From Prosapia bicincta (taxonomy: Eukaryota > Arthropoda > Insecta > Hemiptera > Cercopidae), in contig JBAIZL010000005.1 of the NCBI GenBank assembly GCA_036971475.1, positions 161,830,386-161,894,385 on the forward strand: a DNA stretch of 64,000 nucleotides. The letters run 5' to 3'. The notes beneath the pieces were generated by a model, which was not told the DNA's origin, did not search any database, and saw only the letters and a program-made list of their open reading frames with translations. Shown piece by piece: positions 59,035-64,000 of this stretch. How positions within the stretch are numbered: position 1 is the stretch's first letter; the number at the start of each line of letters is the position of its first letter. The translations under genes were made by a program, and so were the position numbers.

Positions 59035-59687
59035 GAATTTGGCGAGCAATGCACAGCGTTCGTAACTTCGGCTACGAACGGCTCGTAACAAATATCTTAC
59101 CCTGCAGCGGGCGCGGGTGTTGGTCATGCGCTTGGAGTTGGGCGACGGTATGGTTGACCGCTCAGGTAAGTGAGCGTGGTGATCAAAGGGGGCGGCACGC
59201 GCTTTTGGCGTGGGCCGGTCCGTTGCAGTTAGTAAGATGGCGCCCGAACGATAGTGGCCGACGGGTAAAGTTGCAGACTTTCCCGTATAAATATTTCGGT
59301 CTCTATTAAAATAATAAAAAGGCATGGCAAAATTCGACCTAGGAAGTGTAAGAAATAAATAATAAAGAGTTAAAGAAAAAAGTTAGATTGCAGTTTTAGG
59401 TTGAAACACTGGTAAATTAATTAAAAATAGGTTAGAAGTTGAAATTAAGAGTTAAATAGTTTAGTATGAGAAATAGGTTTAAAAGAGTTAAGAAAGTAAA
59501 GTAGGGGTAAATAGTAGTAAGTAAAAAGAAGGAAACACTTAAATGAACGTGCGCATAGGAAACACACGGAGTACATCCAGCGACACTTTTATGTAAATAA
59601 AAGGATTTTATAGAAAAGGTTTAGAATTAGGAAATAGAAAGAAGGAGAGGATTAAAAAACAAGAAGGAGATAAAGAGAACAGAAGCC
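59035..59687 (+). promoter_or_regulatory. Retrotransposon leader with candidate primer-binding sites
   Basis: Two candidates: TGGCGAGCAAT at 59040-59050, and TGGCGCCCGAAC at 59238-59249. The latter has the 12 bases that pair with the 3' end of tRNA-Lys in many retroelements. If the second is right, the LTR ends nearer 59237. The leader also has a possible splice donor, caggtaagt (59163-59171). Confidence 0.4.
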
Positions 59688-61111
59688 ATGGCAACACAAA
59701 AGCAGCAGGAGAGAAGTGAAATAGAAAAGCTAATGGCGATGCTAAAGAAAGAAAAAGAACAGGAAAGGTTAGAAAGACAAAAGAAGGAAAAACAGGATGA
59801 GGCTAAAAGACAACAGGAGAAGGAACAAGAAAAATTAGAAAGACAGCAGGAAAAAGAAAAGGAAAGATTAGAAAGACAGGAAGAAAAAGAAAAGAAGAGA
59901 GTAGAAAGGCAGAAGAAGGAAGAACAGGAGAAATTAGAAAGATATAAAGAAAGAGAGCAGGCCGAAAAGAGATGTCAAAATGAGGAAGCGAGGAGGATAA
60001 GAGAAGCAGAGGAAAAGAGGGCAGGAGAAAAAATAAACAACAAGAGAAAGAAAAGGAAAAGAAAGAGCGAGAAGAAAAAGAAAAAAGGGATAGAGAAGAG
60101 ATGAAACAATTCCAAGAAAAGATGACGGAAAAGTTTAAAAGTCATAAGGACGACATAGCCCAGCACATGGTAAGCATGGACGCAAGAGTGTCGAATTATG
60201 ACAGCAAAGTCGACCAATTACAAGTAAGGATCGAAAAGGAGGAGGAGGAGCAACTGGAGCAGGACAAGAAAATCGTGGACCTGCAAACAGGCCTGAAGAA
60301 AGTGGAAACCAGCGTTAAAAGAGTCGCAGACAAAGTAAGGAGTGCAGGAGCACAAGCGACAAATGTTGGCTGGATAAAACCACGGGCCTGGGATTATCAG
60401 GAGCTTGCAGGAGCAAAAAGGATCGAGTATTATGGAAAGGACAACGAAGATCCAATAGCGTTTATAAAGAGCATGGAGGAGCTCTTTGAGGAAGTAGACC
60501 CCATATTAGAAGAAGAGACCAAACTGAAGATGGTGGTTAAGAATTTAAGAGGAACAGCAGAAGCATGGTGGAAGGCGGTACAATAGCCGGAGGACAAATA
60601 TGAAAGCTTCAAGACCAAGTTCCTTGAAACGTACTGGGGATTTACGGCACAGGAAAGGATAAGGCGCCAACTAGATACCGGCAGTTATTACGAAAAGGGA
60701 CCATGTAGTAGGTCGGAATACTTTGTAAGCATGATTAATAAAGCAAAGAACCTGGAACCGCCCATGCCGGAAGGATATTTAGTGAATAAAGTTATGACGC
60801 ACTTCGGAAGAGAAGTCCGGATGGCAAGTATGGGAAGCCTGAAGATTCACAGAGAATCAGTGGCAGATGCCATTGCTTTTCTAAATAGAGTAGAGACAGA
60901 GAGTGGATTTAGAGGAGTAAATGGTAGAGAGGGACCACAAAGGTACCAGCAGAGGCCACCTCCAAACATAAGGCCGCCTTACCAAGGGAACACCACTAAT
61001 GGAAATCCCAGGAAAGATAGGGAGCCTAGGCCACCGCCAAGACAGAATGTGGCACAAGGAAACCAAACAAAGAACCCAAAAAACGAGGCGGGAGGGTCTC
61101 GTAAGCAATAA
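59688..61111 (+). pseudogene. Ty3/gypsy gag, one frameshift and one stop
   Basis: Begins MATQKQQERSEIEKLMAMLK in a good initiation context (gccatgg). The first 135 codons form a highly charged Lys/Glu/Arg/Gln coiled coil built from near-repeats of (K/E)RLERQ. The frame then shifts near 60035 in an A-rich run and continues MKQFQEKMTEKFKSHKDD into a capsid-like domain: KRIEYYGKDNEDPIAFIKSM, LRGTAEAWWKAVQ, a TAG at 60584-60586, YESFKTKFLETYWGFTAQER, SRSEYFVSMINKAKNL. The C-terminus is Pro/Asn/Arg-rich and has no CCHC knuckle. This fits a retrotransposon gag (about 470 codons). Confidence 0.75.
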
Positions 61112-61197
61112 AGGAAAACAAACAAAATGGAGAAAAAACAAGGTAAAGACAAGGAACCGAGACCCGGAAAAAAGAAATAGAAAAAAGGATATATGGA

Positions 61198-62292
61198 ATG
61201 AAGGAAAATAAAGGAGTTAGAAATGAGAGGGGAGCAAGCAAAAACGTGCTGGAAGGAGAAGGCAAAAGGGAACAGAATGGAAACAGGGCGATGGTTGGGG
61301 CAGAGCCCAAGGACGCTGTAGAACAGCTACCCAGTAACAGTGAAGAAAGAAAAGAGGATAAAAAGAAAGAAAGTAGGCAGCAGTAAGCTGCAAAACAAGG
61401 AGGCCCAAAGAGTTCCAGTGACCTAGTCAAGATCCCAGAAGGAAACGGGAATCCAAGCAATCTCAAGATAACTCAACAACAGCCAAATATAGAAAGGAAG
61501 ATAAAGCCAAAACAAGAAGGAGTCACAACTCAACAGCCCTGTAGAGAGCCAGAAAAAAAGTTGGGAGGTCTGAATATGGAGATACGGGACGACTTGCTCG
61601 AGGAGGAAGGGTTGTTGCCCCGGCGATCCCAGAATTCTGAGGAATGCCCTGCACTCATCGGTACTATCTGGGAACAGGTAGTGCGAGTTGAGATCGACAC
61701 AGGCGCGGATGTATCGGTTATACAGGGAAACCTGTATAACGAGATGAAGCGCAAAGGGAAAGAATTTTTGGGATTGCCGGTAAGCAATACAGGCATTATT
61801 ACGGCGGTGAAGACACCCCAAATAAGAGTCTGTAAACAAGCCTTTATTCCTCTGAGCTTGGGAGGACATGTAATAGAGAGTAGCTTCATGGTGGTAGAAC
61901 GCTTAAGGGCGGAAATCGTCATGGGTTGCGATCTGTTACATAGACTGCGAGCCCGTATCAACATGGAAAGAGACTTCATAACTTTCGAGGTCGAAGGGGA
62001 AATAGCAAGTCTCGACTTTGTAAGAAGTAAACAAGACCATCCAGACAGATCAATTGCTAACTCGGAAGCTCAAAAAGGAGAAGATGTAAGATCTATACAA
62101 GACCATCCAAAAGAGCTCCAAGGGATAAATAAGAGAGCAACAATCGACAAGGTGGGATGGATTGGACCAAGCGAAGAAGAGGGGCTTGCACTGGTGCCAG
62201 CCGAAGTTCAGGCTGACGTCGTTACCCCTATCGAGAACCCGGAGTTGCCGAGTCTCGGGGGGGGGGGGATTGGGACATGGATCCCAATCTGA
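61198..62292 (+). pseudogene. Ty3/gypsy pol, protease region
   Basis: The frame is -1 relative to the capsid frame, as for a gag-pol frameshift. After a TAA at 61384-61386 it is open to 62292. It contains the aspartic protease active site VEIDTGADVSVIQ near 61690 and the second-half motif AEIVMGCDLLHRLRAR near 61912-61958, in place of the more usual ILGxDFL. A run of nine G at 62259-62267 marks where the frame moves to that of the RT, so an indel in this run probably broke the polyprotein. Confidence 0.8.
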
Positions 62293-64000
62293 GGGAAATG
62301 TTGGAGCAGATGTGGCTAACGAGAAACAAGAAGCAGACCTAACACAGAGAGGTAGTAAACAGGAGAAAAAGGGAAAACCAGAAGGCCAGGAGGCAAGAGA
62401 AACAGAGCGAATAGAAAGCAAGGAGGGAGTAGCAACTCCAAGCAAAAGAAAAGAAGCCGATGGCAAAGCGAACAGAAATGTGCCGGAAGGGAGGAGCAAA
62501 GAAGGTCATACACATGGAACAAAGGCGGAAAAAAGGGCAGAGCCCAAGAAAGCCGAAAGTAGGCACAAAAAGCGTAAAGGACAAAAGGAAGAGATAGGAG
62601 GAAAAGTACAAAGAGAGCAAGGAGAAAGGAAACAACAGCAAACAGGAGGACAAGGAGGCCCAGAATGTTCCTACGACCATGCAGAAATCCTGGAAGGAAA
62701 CAAGGATGCGAGCGAGCCAGAGGACAAGAAAAATAAGCGAAATAGGAAGGAGAAAGGAGGGGAAAAGAAAAGTCAGGATAAGGCCAAAAGAAGCAGACCC
62801 AGATACAGGATGAGGAGAAGATTGGGAGTAGTAAATTGGAAGAGCAGGGTCAAGAGAAAGAAAAATAAAAAGAATAAAGATGACCAAACACTGAAACCAC
62901 GTTGAAAATATAATATAGGAAACCTAATTACAGTACAGCAGCAGGACGAAAATAAATCAATACTCACAAAGACTCAGGAGGAAAGGCTGAAAAAATTAAT
63001 AGAAGAGTACAAAGAAGTATTCAGCGAGACCCCAGGGCGGTCTAATAAATATAAACACAAGCTAAAAATATATGAAGACAAACCGTTCATAAAGAGGAGT
63101 TATCCGATCCCGATAAACTATAGGAAACAGGTCCAACAGGAAATCGACGTTTTGCTGGCCAACGACATCATCGAGAGGTCAAGAACGCCATACGTCAATC
63201 CGATGGTAATGGTCCTCAAGCCAGACAAATCCATCAGACTATGCCTTGACGCTAGGAGACTAAATGACATCACTGTACCAGACTACGAAAGCGTACCAGC
63301 GATTGACGAGATTCTTAGGAAAGGAAGATGTAAGAGGTACATTTCCAAGATAGACCTTACGTCTAGTTTTTGGCAAATACCTCTTACACATGACTCCAAG
63401 AATTATACGGGGTTCCTCTTCAACAACAAGGTGTACAACTTCAAGGTAGTGCCTTTCGGACTACAGAACTCCTTAGCGGCATTGGTTAGGACAGTGGATT
63501 TGACGCTGGGACAAGAACTAGAGGAAAACATTCTAGCATACGTCGATGACCTGCTATGCTTGTCTGAGACGTTCGAGGAACACCTCGAACATTTACGAAC
63601 GATCTTCACCAAATTCAGGGAAGGAAACTTGACAATTAATCCAATAAAAACATTTTTCTGTCAGGAGGAGGTGAAATTCCTAGGATATATCTTTACTCAG
63701 GAAGGAGTACGAACAGACCCAGAGAAGCTACAGGCCATACACGACTTCCCAGTGCCTAGAAATAAAAAGCAACTACAGTCTTTCCTAGGATTTGTGAATT
63801 ACTATGCTCGTTTTACGAGCAAGTATTCACAGGAAACCTCACCTCTTTTGAAGCTCCTGCACAAGCAACAACCCTGGATTTGGAACTCAGACATGCAGGC
63901 GGCTTTTGATCGTGTCAAAGGGTTGTTTCTCGAGGCAGTAACGATTACACACCCAAGAGCAGGGCAGGATGTATTCCTACAATTGGATGCCAGCCACATA
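62268..64000 (+). CDS. Ty3/gypsy pol, charged linker and reverse transcriptase (runs off the window)
   Basis: After the G run, about 210 codons form an extraordinarily Lys/Arg/Glu-rich linker, ending at a TGA (62903-62905). The same frame then stays open to the window edge: EEYKEVFSETPGR, IKRSYPIPINYRKQVQQEI, NPMVMVLKPDKSIRLCLDAR, KIDLTSSFWQIPL, VVPFGLQNS, AYVDDLLCLSETFEEHLEHL (catalytic YVDD), KFLGYIFTQEGVRTDPEK, FLGFVNYYARF, and the start of RNase H (FLQLDASHI). Every gypsy RT motif is present without a stop in about 365 codons. Integrase should follow beyond 64000. Confidence 0.9.

Overview
The window looks like transposon-dense, AT-rich nuclear DNA from an arthropod, probably an insect. 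It has long GT/CA and TA microsatellites, spliced host exons, and a mixture of mariner, hAT, Tigger/pogo, piggyBac-type, Helitron, LINE, Penelope-like and Ty3/gypsy sequences. Nothing resembles a bacterial operon. The species cannot be read from the sequence.

Host gene: three exons on the minus strand (54277-54396, 48955-49080, 43176-43421) join in phase. They encode the C-terminal part of a DCAF8-like WD40 protein, the substrate receptor of CUL4-DDB1 ubiquitin ligases. Upstream exons are not recognised in the window. The two introns (5.2 and 5.5 kb) are largely built of transposons: mariner 3, a GTF2IRD2-like hAT relic split by a TTAA-flanked piggyBac-type element, duplicated Helitron fragments, a 219-bp palindrome and mariner 2.

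1-34 kb is gene-poor. It holds five Penelope-like (PLE) relics with RT or GIY-YIG coding, LINE relics, one Helitron with both termini (24364-26036), MITE-like elements and microsatellites. 34-43 kb holds an IS630-type transposase relic, a ZMYM1-like hAT relic interrupted by mariner 1, a LINE relic, and nested foldback elements. At the right edge (55.6 kb to the end) a Ty3/gypsy element with gag, protease and RT appears to sit in a Tigger relic and runs off the window.

The most interesting signal is a set of short foldback or palindromic repeats in several families. Many of their arms carry sequences that fit a hammerhead ribozyme plan: a CUGANGA-like box, stem II, GAAA, a very short and often palindromic stem III, an NUH site, and a closing stem I. 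Canonical or near-canonical versions lie at the 3' ends of three PLE relics. One palindrome (47270-47518) has a 13-bp target duplication and a matching empty site about 1 kb away, so it moved as a unit. This suggests retrozyme-like, PLE-associated mobile RNAs. That part is inference; the motifs and repeats are visible in the sequence.
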